NCBI GenBank assembly: GCA_027484125.1
Contig: JAIXUI010000085.1
Coordinates: 1-46,343, forward strand
DNA: 46,343 nt
Reading direction: 5' to 3'
Source of the DNA: Bacteroidota bacterium
GTDB taxonomy: Bacteria; Bacteroidota; Bacteroidia; UBA7662; JAIXUI01
Part shown: positions 8,997 through 16,428 of the stretch, piece after piece
Position numbering within the stretch: position 1 is the stretch's first letter
Layout of the letters: the number at the start of each line of letters is the position of its first letter
Program-made: the position numbers and the translations under genes
The notes under the pieces: generated by a model
Seen by the model: only the letters and a program-made list of their open reading frames with translations
The model's database searches: none
Told to the model about the DNA's origin: nothing

Positions 8997-9749
8997 ATGA
9001 AACGAACGCTATTGATTCTTTCCTTACTGCTTGGCTCCCTGTTTTCCCGCGCTGAGGTGGTATATACTTCTCCTTCTAACATGTACTTTACTACCGGAGG
9101 TTATGTGTTTGTGGATGTGAATGTGGACGGAATCAATGACTACCTCATCCGAGCGTTCGACAATGGCTCGCAAACCAAAATCACGGTGAGGGGATACAAT
9201 GGTTGCCAGGTGGAAGCAGGTTCCGATGGAAAAGCAGTAGGGTTAAGCATGAACGCGCCCGTGGGCAACAATGGCTGGCGCGATACCGCTTTAGTCATCG
9301 GTTTCGACTTTAATTTGTACTATTTCCCTATGAACACCAGCTCCTACTTAGGGATAAAACTCAATAAAAACGGCCAAACTTATTTCGGTTATATTACGAT
9401 GAATATAAGCGGAAGTGGGAGCCTGAACATCGCAAGTGTTTACAACTATGCATTTGAAGATGTTCCCAACCGACCCATTTTCGCTGGTTCTATCTTTTCA
9501 GTGAACACCCAGGAAGTTAGGTTGCCTGTTTCGATGTTCTGGAACGGCCATGCGATTCGTTTTCAGACCAATTCAATAACCCATCAAAGACTTTACATTT
9601 CCGATATAAGCGGACGCATTTGGGCGGACTTGCCTATAAATCAGGAAGAAGGCACGCTACCCATTTCGCTGGCTCCTGGAATTTGGGTTGCAACCCTTCG
9701 AAACGCGATGGGCGAAGTGGAAGGAAGTTTGAAATTCGCCACCAACTAA
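8997..9749 (+). CDS. Secreted protein with a degenerate T9SS-type tail
   Basis: The 250-residue protein has a signal peptide (residues 1-19, cleavage near SRA|EVV, one of the few here without a mature N-terminal Gln). Residues 20-170 are rich in G, N, Y and alternating hydrophobics, with VDVNVDGINDYLIRAF resembling the FG-GAP/EF-like DxNxDG motif of surface proteins, and a segment GQTYFGYITMNI typical of secreted Bacteroidota beta proteins. The last ~70 residues have the outline of a T9SS sorting domain (RLYISDISGRIW, then LAPGIWVATLRN and a terminal strand), though less canonical than the two large cargo proteins here. No family is recognised. CATTTTTG, one mismatch from the -7 box, lies 4 bases before the ATG. 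Confidence 0.65.
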   Translation: MKRTLLILSLLLGSLFSRAEVVYTSPSNMYFTTGGYVFVDVNVDGINDYLIRAFDNGSQTKITVRGYNGCQVEAGSDGKAVGLSMNAPVGNNGWRDTALVIGFDFNLYYFPMNTSSYLGIKLNKNGQTYFGYITMNISGSGSLNIASVYNYAFEDVPNRPIFAGSIFSVNTQEVRLPVSMFWNGHAIRFQTNSITHQRLYISDISGRIWADLPINQEEGTLPISLAPGIWVATLRNAMGEVEGSLKFATN

Positions 9750-9826
9750 GCCCAGATTTTCCTCTCCAAGCTCCGTAACAAAGAGCGAAATTCTGGAAGA
9801 CTTGGGGTTGAAAGGGAAGTGGACAA

Positions 9827-10226
9827 CTATAGCGTCCAATCTTCTAGTTTGATATGCTCCATTCTTTCAAAATCAGACCTGTTCTTCGTTACCAAAATGA
9901 GTTTGTTTTGGACGGCTGTTGCTCCAATAAGCAAATCAAAATCGTCTAAAATCGCACCTTTGGTTTTTTAGCCGAGCCTTCTCTCTAGCATAAACGTCGA
10001 GTGATGTAAAAATGGGAAGAATGTCAATTTGAGATTGAAATGACTCTATCACAAGTCTATTCTTCTCTTTGAGTGTGCTTTTTTCAGCCCCATATTTTAA
10101 CTCTGCTATCGTAATCTCTGAAACCGCACAATTCTGGAAACCTACTTGCTGGATCTTTTCTAAAAGGTTAAACTTTCCATTTAAGAAGTAAACGCAAATG
10201 TTTGTATCCAACAAATACCTTTTCAT
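9827..10226 (-). pseudogene. vapC: VapC-type PIN-domain toxin, frameshifted
   Basis: The in-frame product stops after 96 residues, but removing one base from the A6 run (plus-strand T run 9964-9969) joins it to a second frame ending at 9827 and gives a 132-residue PIN protein of normal VapC length. The first part has LLDTNICVYF with the first acidic residue (D7) and AELKYGAEKS with the second; the shifted part has ILDDFDLLIGATA with the last acidic residues and LVTKNRSDFERM. PIN toxins cut tRNA or other RNA. As written, the 96-residue form lacks the distal metal ligands and is probably inactive. A real mutation and a homopolymer assembly error are both possible. It overlaps the antitoxin gene by 4 bases. 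Confidence 0.8.
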
Positions 10227-10468
10227 AGTTTCATTGACTTTTCATGAAAATTTCTATCCTTTTTAAGCTCAGATAAAAACTCTTCAGCCGGCACATCTAA
10301 CTCAAAGGCTCCAAAAAGCGAAGCCCAAGTTTTTTCTGGAATTTCTCCTTTTGGCTTTGTTTTCATTGACTGAGAAAGCTCAGCAATAATCTCCAGTTTT
10401 TCGTTGACACTCAGTCCTTTCAAAAGATTCAAATAATTGCTTATCAATTTATTATGAGCTGTATTCAT
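10223..10468 (-). CDS. vapB: VapB-like antitoxin
   Basis: The 81-residue protein precedes and overlaps the toxin by 4 bases (ATGA), the usual layout of a toxin-antitoxin operon. It resembles small Bacteroidota antitoxins in its helical N-terminus (YLNLLKGLSVNEKLEIIAEL) and the segment LFGAFELDVPAEEFLSELKKDR, which in relatives wraps the PIN toxin. The ATG at 10468 is preferred over the upstream start at 10513 because a -7 box and operator-like dyad occupy that upstream stretch. If the toxin is truly broken, this would be an orphan antitoxin. The DNA is more AT-rich than the flanking genes, consistent with acquisition by transfer. Confidence 0.72.
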   Translation of the reverse strand: MNTAHNKLISNYLNLLKGLSVNEKLEIIAELSQSMKTKPKGEIPEKTWASLFGAFELDVPAEEFLSELKKDRNFHEKSMKL

Positions 10469-10495
10469 TGCGTTTTCTAGTTGATGGATGCTTTG

Positions 10496-10520
10496 CAAAA
10501 GTACAAACAGCACTGTTGTT
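10496..10520 (-). promoter_or_regulatory. vapBC promoter element with operator-like dyad
   Basis: On the minus strand TACTTTTG (10496-10503) matches TAnnTTTG and predicts a leader of about 20 bases to the ATG at 10468. Immediately upstream, 10503-10520 is an imperfect inverted repeat with core ACAG-TG-CTGT, where a TA complex could bind to repress its own promoter. No good TTG is seen at -33. Confidence 0.5.
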
Positions 10521-10737
10521 ATCTCTCTGAATGAAGAAATAAGTTACCCGGCATTTTCAAATGTTGAAGCTGATCCATCGCATCAATGGCTCTTTTCTTT
10601 TTATAATAAACTGATTCAGTAAAAAATTACGCCAGTTTTCAAGGCACACTAATAAAAGACCTAATTGAAATTTGCAATAGCCCTCGGGATATTTGAGTTT
10701 ACAGGGGATTTTCAAGATTTCAGTCTTCGATTAAACC
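10521..10737 (-). other. AT-rich intergenic stretch with possible gene remnant
   Basis: No complete gene is seen. On the minus strand a short open stretch ending about 10520-10525 reads like the tail of a protein (ESVYYKKKRAIDAMDQLQHL, then a short end), about 33 codons after a TAA. It has no start codon and I recognise no family; it may be a relic or chance. Confidence 0.25.
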
Positions 10738-10777
10738 AAAAGCGCGAAGCAAGTAAAAACTGTTGCTTCGCGCTTTT
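10738..10777 (-). terminator. Strong terminator of the PaaG-like gene
   Basis: A perfect 15-bp stem (10738-10752 with 10763-10777) has a 10-base loop and T-rich ends on both strands. It lies 22 bases past the stop of the minus-strand gene at 10800 and can work in either direction. Confidence 0.85.
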
Positions 10778-10799
10778 GATTTATGGATAGTGACTGGAA

Positions 10800-11579
10800 T
10801 TATTTCCCTTTGAACTCCGGCTTGCGCTTTTCGTTAAAGGCTTTTACTCCTTCCTTATAATCGTCTGAATTGCCTGCAATTTGCTGGCAAAGTGCTTCGT
10901 AGTCGAGCATGGTGTCTAAATCGGAATGAAAGGATTTGTTCAACATTTTCTTCATCAGTCCGATGGCTTTGGTGGGCGCTTGCGCATAATACTTCACGTA
11001 TTCGGCTACCACGGCATCTAGTTGGTCGTCGGGCACACAGCGGTTAATCAAACCCCATTCGGCGGCTTGAGCTGCGGGAATCCTGCTGCCCATGGTGCTC
11101 ATTTCAAACGCACGGGCAGAACCAACCAAGCGAGGCAAAAAGTAGGAGGAGCCGGAATCCAGCACCAAACCAACATTCACAAATACTTCAATCAGCTTCA
11201 CCGACTCTGCCGCCACTGTAATGTCGCAAGCCAGCGCCAGTGAGCAGCCGGCACCCGCCGCAACTCCATTGATTCGGCCAATTATCGGCTTAGGTAATGC
11301 GCGCATAGCGCGGATAATCGGGTTGTAGCGCTTGTGAAGCGAGTCTTCCAAGCTACGCTTCTCCGCATTGGCAATCGCTTTCAAATCTTGACCGGAACAA
11401 AAAGCTTTACCGGCACCGGTGAGTACCACCACCCTCACTTCATCATTCTTCGCCACTTGCTTCAAGGCGTCTTGCAAGGCATAACTCTGCGCATCGTCAA
11501 AGGCATTGAAAACATCTGGTCTATTTAAGGTGATGGTGGCGCAATGGCCTTCCACCTGCAGGAGTACGGCTTCGTTCAT
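10800..11579 (-). CDS. paaG: PaaG-like enoyl-CoA isomerase/hydratase
   Basis: This 259-residue crotonase-family enzyme is closest to PaaG, which isomerises the ring-epoxide of phenylacetyl-CoA to an oxepin and also moves double bonds in later steps. FCSGQDLKAI (60-69) forms the oxyanion region; the first crotonase Glu is replaced (GAGCSLALACD, Ser at 113), and the PaaG-type aspartate is present (D141 in VGLVLDSGSSYFLPR). This pattern fits isomerase rather than hydratase. No other phenylacetate genes are visible, so a general enoyl-CoA isomerase role is possible. The ATG at 11579 is chosen; the open frame extends 30 bases upstream only through a TTG. It is a single-gene unit ended by a strong hairpin. 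Confidence 0.8.
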   Translation of the reverse strand: MNEAVLLQVEGHCATITLNRPDVFNAFDDAQSYALQDALKQVAKNDEVRVVVLTGAGKAFCSGQDLKAIANAEKRSLEDSLHKRYNPIIRAMRALPKPIIGRINGVAAGAGCSLALACDITVAAESVKLIEVFVNVGLVLDSGSSYFLPRLVGSARAFEMSTMGSRIPAAQAAEWGLINRCVPDDQLDAVVAEYVKYYAQAPTKAIGLMKKMLNKSFHSDLDTMLDYEALCQQIAGNSDDYKEGVKAFNEKRKPEFKGK

Positions 11580-11673
11580 GATTCTGATTTTGCCCCGAAT
11601 TTCGGCCAATTCCTTCGTTTATCCACGCTATCCATATCATTTAGAATATCAGTCCGTGAAGTCAAGATTTTAT

Positions 11674-11729
11674 TTGATCATATATGTAATTTATAATTTA
11701 CATTTGTCGTTTTAACATTACATTTGTAA
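11674..11729 (+). promoter_or_regulatory. Promoter and operator-like array of the membrane protein/XRE pair
   Basis: TTG (11674-11676), 22 bp and TACATTTG (11699-11706) form one promoter candidate; a second TACATTTG lies exactly 20 bp further (11719-11726). Four TTACA/TGTAA half-sites occur at 11685, 11698, 11718 and 11725, the last two forming a perfect 5-bp dyad with a 2-base gap. The XRE protein encoded downstream could bind here. Confidence 0.55.
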
Positions 11730-11743
11730 CTCAAACTAAACAC

Positions 11744-12187
11744 ATGAACAACATTGCCTGGTTGCCTCGTGCAACACGATTACCTGGAATCCTGCTGGCG
11801 CTGGCAGGACTTGCCTTGCACATCGGGCTGCAAATTGCCTGGGAGGAGCCTTCAATCTTTGGGGATGAGCTAATAAACGGAGGTTATGAAGGATGGTGGA
11901 ATGAAATCGCCATGACCTTCTGGTTGGTGGGACATTTTATGCTGGCCTTTTCTCGATTTAAAGTGGAAGATGAATATACCGACCGTCTGCGATTGCTGGC
12001 CTTGTACCGCATGGCCATTGCGCTGACCGTGCTCACTTTCATGGTTATCTGGCTCACTTATGACAACTTTCTCAGCATGTCGGTGTATTTGCTTTTCGGA
12101 ACTATTCCTTTGTACAATGGCATTTTATATTTCCAATGGTGGCGCGACCTTCGCACTTCAAACAATCGGTATGAAGAACAAGCTTAA
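11744..12187 (+). CDS. Small integral membrane protein paired with XRE regulator
   Basis: The 147-residue protein has four likely membrane helices (about 12-32, 54-70, 83-105 and 109-128) and charged ends. No named family is recognised. Its coding end overlaps the start of a 70-residue XRE regulator by 17 bases, a layout seen for many bacterial pairs of a small multi-spanning protein and a YozG-like regulator, in which the pair responds to envelope or growth signals; the role here is unknown. It starts 15 bases after the second TACATTTG element. Confidence 0.6.
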   Translation: MNNIAWLPRATRLPGILLALAGLALHIGLQIAWEEPSIFGDELINGGYEGWWNEIAMTFWLVGHFMLAFSRFKVEDEYTDRLRLLALYRMAIALTVLTFMVIWLTYDNFLSMSVYLLFGTIPLYNGILYFQWWRDLRTSNNRYEEQA

Positions 12188-12383
12188 GGTGTTTCGGGCC
12201 ATGCGCAACATGGGCCAAAGCGAATTAGCCGAGCAACTTGGCGTAACTCGCCAAACCATTCATGCCGTAGAAAACGGCAAGTTTGTTCCTTCTACTTTAT
12301 TAGCCATGAAGATGGCAGCCTTGCTGGATACCAAAGTCGAAGAATTGTTCGAATTGGAAGAAAGCGACTGGAAACAGGAATAG
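12171..12383 (+). CDS. XRE-family helix-turn-helix regulator
   Basis: The 70-residue protein is almost entirely one Cro/C1-type HTH domain: LKVFRAMRNMGQSELAEQLG, then VTRQTIHAVENGKFVPSTLLA, then an acidic tail. It matches the YozG-like small regulators. The ATG at 12171 is chosen because it directly precedes the HTH; the frame upstream runs inside the membrane-protein gene. It is translated from within the end of that gene (17-base overlap). Autoregulation through the half-site array at 11685-11729 is plausible. Confidence 0.88.
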   Translation: MKNKLKVFRAMRNMGQSELAEQLGVTRQTIHAVENGKFVPSTLLAMKMAALLDTKVEELFELEESDWKQE

Positions 12384-12405
12384 ACCCAATAGTCCAAACT
12401 TCCAT

Positions 12406-12445
12406 AAAAAAGCCGCCCTGAATCCTGTTTCAGAGCGGCTTTTTT
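12406..12445. terminator. Bidirectional terminator between convergent genes
   Basis: A long stem (12406-12416 with 12435-12445, extended by CTGAA/TTCAG inside) begins with A6 and ends with T6, so it can stop both the XRE transcript and the convergent glutaminyl-cyclase-like gene. Confidence 0.88.
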
Positions 12446-12464
12446 ATTTCGAATGCACTTTCAG

Positions 12465-13469
12465 TTACTCATTCCAAAGGGTGGTCAGCACGGTTTGTCC
12501 CACCGCTTTAAGCGTTGGCTTCGACACATTATCGAGGTTGTCGCGGTGGGTATGCCAATAAGGGGCAAATCCTGAAGGCGATTGACCATCTCGGTGGATG
12601 ATATCGAATGTAGGGATTTTCGCGATGGTGTTGATGTAGTAATGATCGTCGATGATAGGGCTACCCTGCACATTGAGGAAAAAGTTCTGATAGCCGATTT
12701 GCTGCGCAATGCCCCAAAGGCGAGCCATTTGATTGCCGGCATACCGAACACTCACTTCTTCTAATTGAAACTGAGCTCCAGCACCCCCCACCATGTCGAG
12801 GAGAATGCCATAAGCGGCGGTATAACCAGGCTTGTGCGGCTGTTTGGCCCAATACTGAGAGCCCAAGCAGTAGCTGTCTTCCATCTCCGGATAGTCGCTG
12901 TTTTCCGGCTGTCCGTAGTCTTCTAAATCCCAGAGGAAAATATCAACGCCAATATCTCCGGGCAGTTTTTGTTGGAATTGACGTGCCAATTCCAGCAAAA
13001 CACCCACTCCACTGGCACCATCATTGGCCCCGTCGATAGGTTTATTTTGGTCTTTACTGTCTTGATCTGCAAAAGGGCGCGTATCCCAATGGGCTGATAG
13101 CATGATTCGTCGGCTAGCCTTGGGATTAAAATGCGCGATGATGTTCTTGAGCTGGAACGTTTTCCCATCGAAGGTTTTCACCTCGCCTTTTTGCACCACA
13201 ACTTCAGGACTGAATCGCTTCAAGGTAGCAACCAGCCAGTCGGCACATTGCGCATGGGCTTTTGTACCGGGAACTCTGGGGCCGAATGCCACTTGCTTCT
13301 CAATAAAAGCATATGCGGAATCTTCATTGAAGGCAGGCGCTTCAACAAGCGAAGTGGCAACAGGCTCATCTTGAGCCGAAGGTTGGTCTTCTGTCTTTTC
13401 CGCATCAGGGCTACAGGCAACGGTAAGCATTCCCCATGCAAACACGCCCAACCAGCTTTTTAATTTCAT
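12465..13469 (-). CDS. Glutaminyl-peptide cyclotransferase-like M28 lipoprotein
   Basis: The 334-residue protein has a lipoprotein signal with lipobox LTVAC (C19), so it should be anchored in the periplasm. The fold is M28-type. The zinc ligands of glutaminyl cyclases are matched by D150 (GANDGASG), E183 (LWDLEDYG) and H276 (IIDDHYYIN), and the segment YWHTHRDNLDNV follows as in cyclases. These enzymes turn an N-terminal Gln into pyroglutamate. That suits this genome, where most signal peptides in the window are cut just before Gln. An aminopeptidase role is the alternative. It lies 14 bp behind glyS and is probably co-transcribed. Confidence 0.85.
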   Translation of the reverse strand: MKLKSWLGVFAWGMLTVACSPDAEKTEDQPSAQDEPVATSLVEAPAFNEDSAYAFIEKQVAFGPRVPGTKAHAQCADWLVATLKRFSPEVVVQKGEVKTFDGKTFQLKNIIAHFNPKASRRIMLSAHWDTRPFADQDSKDQNKPIDGANDGASGVGVLLELARQFQQKLPGDIGVDIFLWDLEDYGQPENSDYPEMEDSYCLGSQYWAKQPHKPGYTAAYGILLDMVGGAGAQFQLEEVSVRYAGNQMARLWGIAQQIGYQNFFLNVQGSPIIDDHYYINTIAKIPTFDIIHRDGQSPSGFAPYWHTHRDNLDNVSKPTLKAVGQTVLTTLWNE

Positions 13470-13483
13470 TTTGAATGATAGTG

Positions 13484-15037
13484 TTAATCGACTTTTGTGC
13501 CTAGTGCACGTAATGCAACGGCCATATCCGTCTTTTCTTTTAACATGCCGGACAAAGCAGCAATAGCCACTCTCTCCTGGGTCATGCTATCGCGGTGACG
13601 AACGGTTACACAATGATCGTTCAAGCTTTCGTGGTCAATGGTGATACAGAAAGGCGTTCCGAGCGCATCCTGGCGGCGATAACGCTTGCCAATACTGTCT
13701 TTTTCGTCGTACTGACAGGCGAAGTCGAACTTGAGGTCGTTCATGATAGAACGAGCCAGTTCAGGCAAACCATCTTTCTTTACCAACGGCAGAATGGCGG
13801 CTTTTACCGGAGCCAACATCGCAGGAATGCGTAGCACAACACGTTCGCTGCCATCTTCCAGTTTTTCTTCCTGATAAGCATGACTAAGCACCGCAAGGAA
13901 TAAACGGTCTAAACCGATAGAGGTCTCCACTACATAGGGTACATAACTGAGATTCTTCTCGGTATCAAAGTACTGAAGCTTTTTCTTCGCATAAGTCTCG
14001 TGGGCTTTTAAGTCGAAGTCAGTGCGGGAATGGATTCCTTCCAGTTCTTTAAAGCCAAATGGAAATTTGAATTCGATATCGCAAGCAGCATTGGCATAGT
14101 GAGCTAGCTTTTCATGGTCATGGTAGCGATAATTTTCAGCCGGTAAACCAAGCGCCTGGTGCCAGCGCAAGCGCCAAGCTTTCCAGTACTGGTACCATTC
14201 CATTTCAGTGCCGGGAGCGCAGAAAAACTGCATTTCCATCTGTTCAAACTCCCGCATACGGAAGATAAACTGGCGGGCAATAATTTCATTGCGGAAGGCT
14301 TTTCCAATTTGAGCAATTCCGAAAGGAATTTTCATTCTACCGCTTTTCTGTACATTCAGGAAGTTGACAAAAATACCTTGAGCTGTTTCAGGACGAAGGT
14401 AGATTTTGCTGGCATCCGCACTAACAGAGCCCATTTCGGTGGAGAACATCAGATTGAACTGACGAACTTCTGTCCAGTTTCTTGTGCCACTTACCGGACA
14501 AACAATTTCAGCATCGAGAATAACCTGGCGAACATCTTCGAGGTTTCCTGCTTCCATAGCCGCAACAAAACGCTGCATCATGGTATCAATTTCAGTTTGA
14601 TAACCAACCACACGGGGGTTGGTGGAAACAAACTGCGCTTGGTCGAAGGCATCACCGAAGCGTTTAGCAGCCTTTTCTACTTCTTTCTCAATTTTTTGAC
14701 GAAGCTTTTCTGCATGTTCTTCAATAAGTACATCAGCGCGATAACGTTTCTTGCTGTCTTTGTTATCAATAAGCGGGTCGTTGAATGCGTCCACATGACC
14801 GGAAGCTTTCCAAACGGTTGGGTGCATAAAGATGGCCGAGTCGATACCGACGATATTTTCGTGCAGTTGCGTCATGCCTTTCCACCAAAACTGGCGGAGG
14901 TTGTTTTTCAGCTCTGCCCCTAACTGACCATAATCGTAAACTGCCGCCAGCCCATCATAAATTTCGCTGGAGGGAAAAATGAAGCCGTACTCCTTACAAT
15001 GTGAAACAACATTCTTAAAAACCTCTTCCTGTGTCAT
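13484..15037 (-). CDS. glyS: Glycyl-tRNA synthetase, dimeric type
   Basis: The 517-residue class II enzyme charges tRNA-Gly. It starts with TQEEVFKNVVSHCKEYGF, close to the N-terminus of Bacteroidota homologues, then FPSSEIYDGLAAVYDYGQLG. Motif 2 (FRNEIIARQFIFRMREFEQM) and motif 3 (ETSIGLDRLFLAVL) are present, and the C-terminal anticodon-binding domain ends with VTVRHRDSMTQERV. The ATG at 15037 is chosen over 15082 and 15142, because those would overlap the divergent gene starting at 15081 and a TATCTTTG element lies 5 bases before 15037. The glutaminyl-cyclase-like gene follows after 14 bp. Confidence 0.95.
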   Translation of the reverse strand: MTQEEVFKNVVSHCKEYGFIFPSSEIYDGLAAVYDYGQLGAELKNNLRQFWWKGMTQLHENIVGIDSAIFMHPTVWKASGHVDAFNDPLIDNKDSKKRYRADVLIEEHAEKLRQKIEKEVEKAAKRFGDAFDQAQFVSTNPRVVGYQTEIDTMMQRFVAAMEAGNLEDVRQVILDAEIVCPVSGTRNWTEVRQFNLMFSTEMGSVSADASKIYLRPETAQGIFVNFLNVQKSGRMKIPFGIAQIGKAFRNEIIARQFIFRMREFEQMEMQFFCAPGTEMEWYQYWKAWRLRWHQALGLPAENYRYHDHEKLAHYANAACDIEFKFPFGFKELEGIHSRTDFDLKAHETYAKKKLQYFDTEKNLSYVPYVVETSIGLDRLFLAVLSHAYQEEKLEDGSERVVLRIPAMLAPVKAAILPLVKKDGLPELARSIMNDLKFDFACQYDEKDSIGKRYRRQDALGTPFCITIDHESLNDHCVTVRHRDSMTQERVAIAALSGMLKEKTDMAVALRALGTKVD

Positions 15038-15042
15038 GTTGG

Positions 15043-15050
15043 CAAAGATA
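15043..15050 (-). promoter_or_regulatory. Candidate -7 element of glyS (TATCTTTG)
   Basis: On the minus strand TATCTTTG stands 5 bases before the glyS ATG, inside the 43-bp divergent gap. It implies a leaderless or nearly leaderless glyS transcript. No -33 TTG at the usual distance is seen. Confidence 0.45.
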
Positions 15051-15080
15051 GAATTCCGAACATGAAGAGTAACTTTAGCC

Positions 15081-15578
15081 ATGCGGACATTCCCAGGTTC
15101 TTTATTCCTTTTATTCGCTATTCTGGCAAATTTTAGTGGCATTGCACAAGATTTTTTATCGATTAAAGACGAAAACGGCCTTGGCCGGATTCGGATTTAT
15201 CCTGGAAGCACTTTTATGATGAAGTTAAAAGGGGAGAGAGAGTGGCAAGAAACCACCCTTAATGTACTTCTTCCTCCAGATACGATAATCTTGGATGGGA
15301 GAAAAACGGCATTAAATGAAATAATGGCTATACGCGCTGACCGGGCATTTCCGACCCATGCCGGAAGCATGTTGGCAGTAGCCGGAATAGGATATGCCGG
15401 TATTTACGCAGCCAACGGATTATTAAGCGACTCCAGGCCCCTCCTAACGAATTCCGCTATAATTGCAAGTTCTTCACTATTTTTGGGCGGCAATCTTATT
15501 AGAATGGCAGGTAAACGGGTCTTTCGCCTCGGGCGAAAGTATCATCTTTCCATTGTCCATTTCAACTTTAATCCATGA
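15081..15578 (+). CDS. Hypothetical secreted/membrane protein
   Basis: The 165-residue protein has a signal peptide (residues 1-22, cleavage SGIA|QDF). The mature part contains a charged beta-rich stretch (about 25-90, with LSIKDENGLGRIRIYPG) and a more hydrophobic segment with one or two possible membrane helices near 95-145, followed by basic residues. I recognise no family. It is divergent from glyS and its stop codon overlaps the HAD-like gene by 4 bases (ATGA), so it is the first gene of that unit. Confidence 0.6.
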   Translation: MRTFPGSLFLLFAILANFSGIAQDFLSIKDENGLGRIRIYPGSTFMMKLKGEREWQETTLNVLLPPDTIILDGRKTALNEIMAIRADRAFPTHAGSMLAVAGIGYAGIYAANGLLSDSRPLLTNSAIIASSSLFLGGNLIRMAGKRVFRLGRKYHLSIVHFNFNP

Positions 15579-16000
15579 ATCTTCAGGATTTACAACCCAT
15601 TAAAGACGCCAATGGCGCCAATGCCAGCCCCGTTTTACCGGAAGGCAAAAAGAACTATCTCATCGATATCGACGGAACCATTTGCGATGATATACCCAAC
15701 GAGGAGCCGGAGCGGATGCCTCACGCTCAAGTTTACCCGGATGCTCTGGAAATCGTCAACAAATGGTTTGAAGAAGGCCATATCATCTACTTTTTCACCT
15801 CCAGAACAGAAGATATGCGCGCTGTAACTGAAGAGTGGCTAAATAAAAATGGCTTTAAATACCACGGTATGATCATGGGAAAACCCCGCGGAGGCAATTA
15901 TCATTGGATTGATAATCATATCGTTAGGGCTACTCGTTTCGTAGGAAAGTTCACCGATATGGTAAAAGCTACCAAAGAAATAGAAGTTTTTAAAGACTAA
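15575..16000 (+). CDS. Small HAD-superfamily phosphatase-like protein
   Basis: The 141-residue protein has the HAD motifs in order: DIDGT with D31 and D33 as nucleophile and acid/base, FTSRTE with S76, K103 in MGKPRGG, and D113 in HWIDNH. There is no cap domain and no zinc-binding cysteine loop, so it is not a standard GmhB. The substrate is unknown; a small sugar phosphate or nucleotide is typical for this size. Homologues are sometimes labelled phosphoheptose isomerase, which the motifs do not support, but a heptose kinase gene lies 2 kb downstream in the same direction. It overlaps the preceding gene by 4 bases. Confidence 0.75.
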   Translation: MNLQDLQPIKDANGANASPVLPEGKKNYLIDIDGTICDDIPNEEPERMPHAQVYPDALEIVNKWFEEGHIIYFFTSRTEDMRAVTEEWLNKNGFKYHGMIMGKPRGGNYHWIDNHIVRATRFVGKFTDMVKATKEIEVFKD

Positions 16001-16037
16001 CTTTTCGTACTTTCCGTTCCTAAGAAAACTCCATATT

Positions 16038-16388
16038 ATGTCTAAAGTCACCTCCGGATACAAGCTACTCATGATTTTATCATTGGTTGATGGCCATCAA
16101 ATTCCGGAAGAAGAAGTTTATGTGAGAGAGTTCCTCAACGGCATTGTTGATGACGAACTTGCAGGAACCTTTATTCAAACTGAAAAAGAAAGACTTAAAT
16201 CTCTTGATTCTGCCACCTTAGAAGCAGAATTCGAGGTTTCAATGAATCATTTCTTTAGCAGCACCTCGCCTGCCGAACGAACCATCTTCCTGGATCGTGC
16301 GATGAAACTCATCAAGTCTGACGATAACATCACTCGTGAAGAGAATAAGTTCATCGATAAACTATTCGAAGCCTGGGACGTCTATTAA
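16038..16388 (+). CDS. TerB-like domain protein
   Basis: The 116-residue, helical, acidic protein has the two-half layout of the TerB/DjlA-N fold. Each half carries an acidic helix start of the kind that binds metal in TerB: SLVDGHQIPEEE near 15-26 and KSDDNITREENKFID near 93-107. It has no signal peptide and should be cytoplasmic. TerB-like proteins are linked to tellurite or stress responses and metal sensing, but single-domain forms in Bacteroidota are of unknown role. Confidence 0.65.
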   Translation: MSKVTSGYKLLMILSLVDGHQIPEEEVYVREFLNGIVDDELAGTFIQTEKERLKSLDSATLEAEFEVSMNHFFSSTSPAERTIFLDRAMKLIKSDDNITREENKFIDKLFEAWDVY

Positions 16389-16428
16389 TTCGCTCTGGCG
16401 TTTTGCCCAAAACTGAACAACAGTGGTT

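Noticed and set aside
9962-9970. Programmed -1 frameshift at the A-AAA-AAC heptamer in vapC
   Set aside because: A -1 slip leads to a TAG within a few codons. The full toxin needs +1 (or -2), so the classic slippery site does not explain it.
14159-14923. 254-residue open frame on the + strand opposite glyS
   Set aside because: It lies wholly inside the glycyl-tRNA synthetase gene, has an amino-acid make-up of an antisense frame and no domain or promoter support.
15037-15142. Longer glyS start at 15142 (or 15082)
   Set aside because: These starts overlap the divergent gene at 15081, and homologues begin at the residues after ATG 15037, which also has a -7 box 5 bases upstream.
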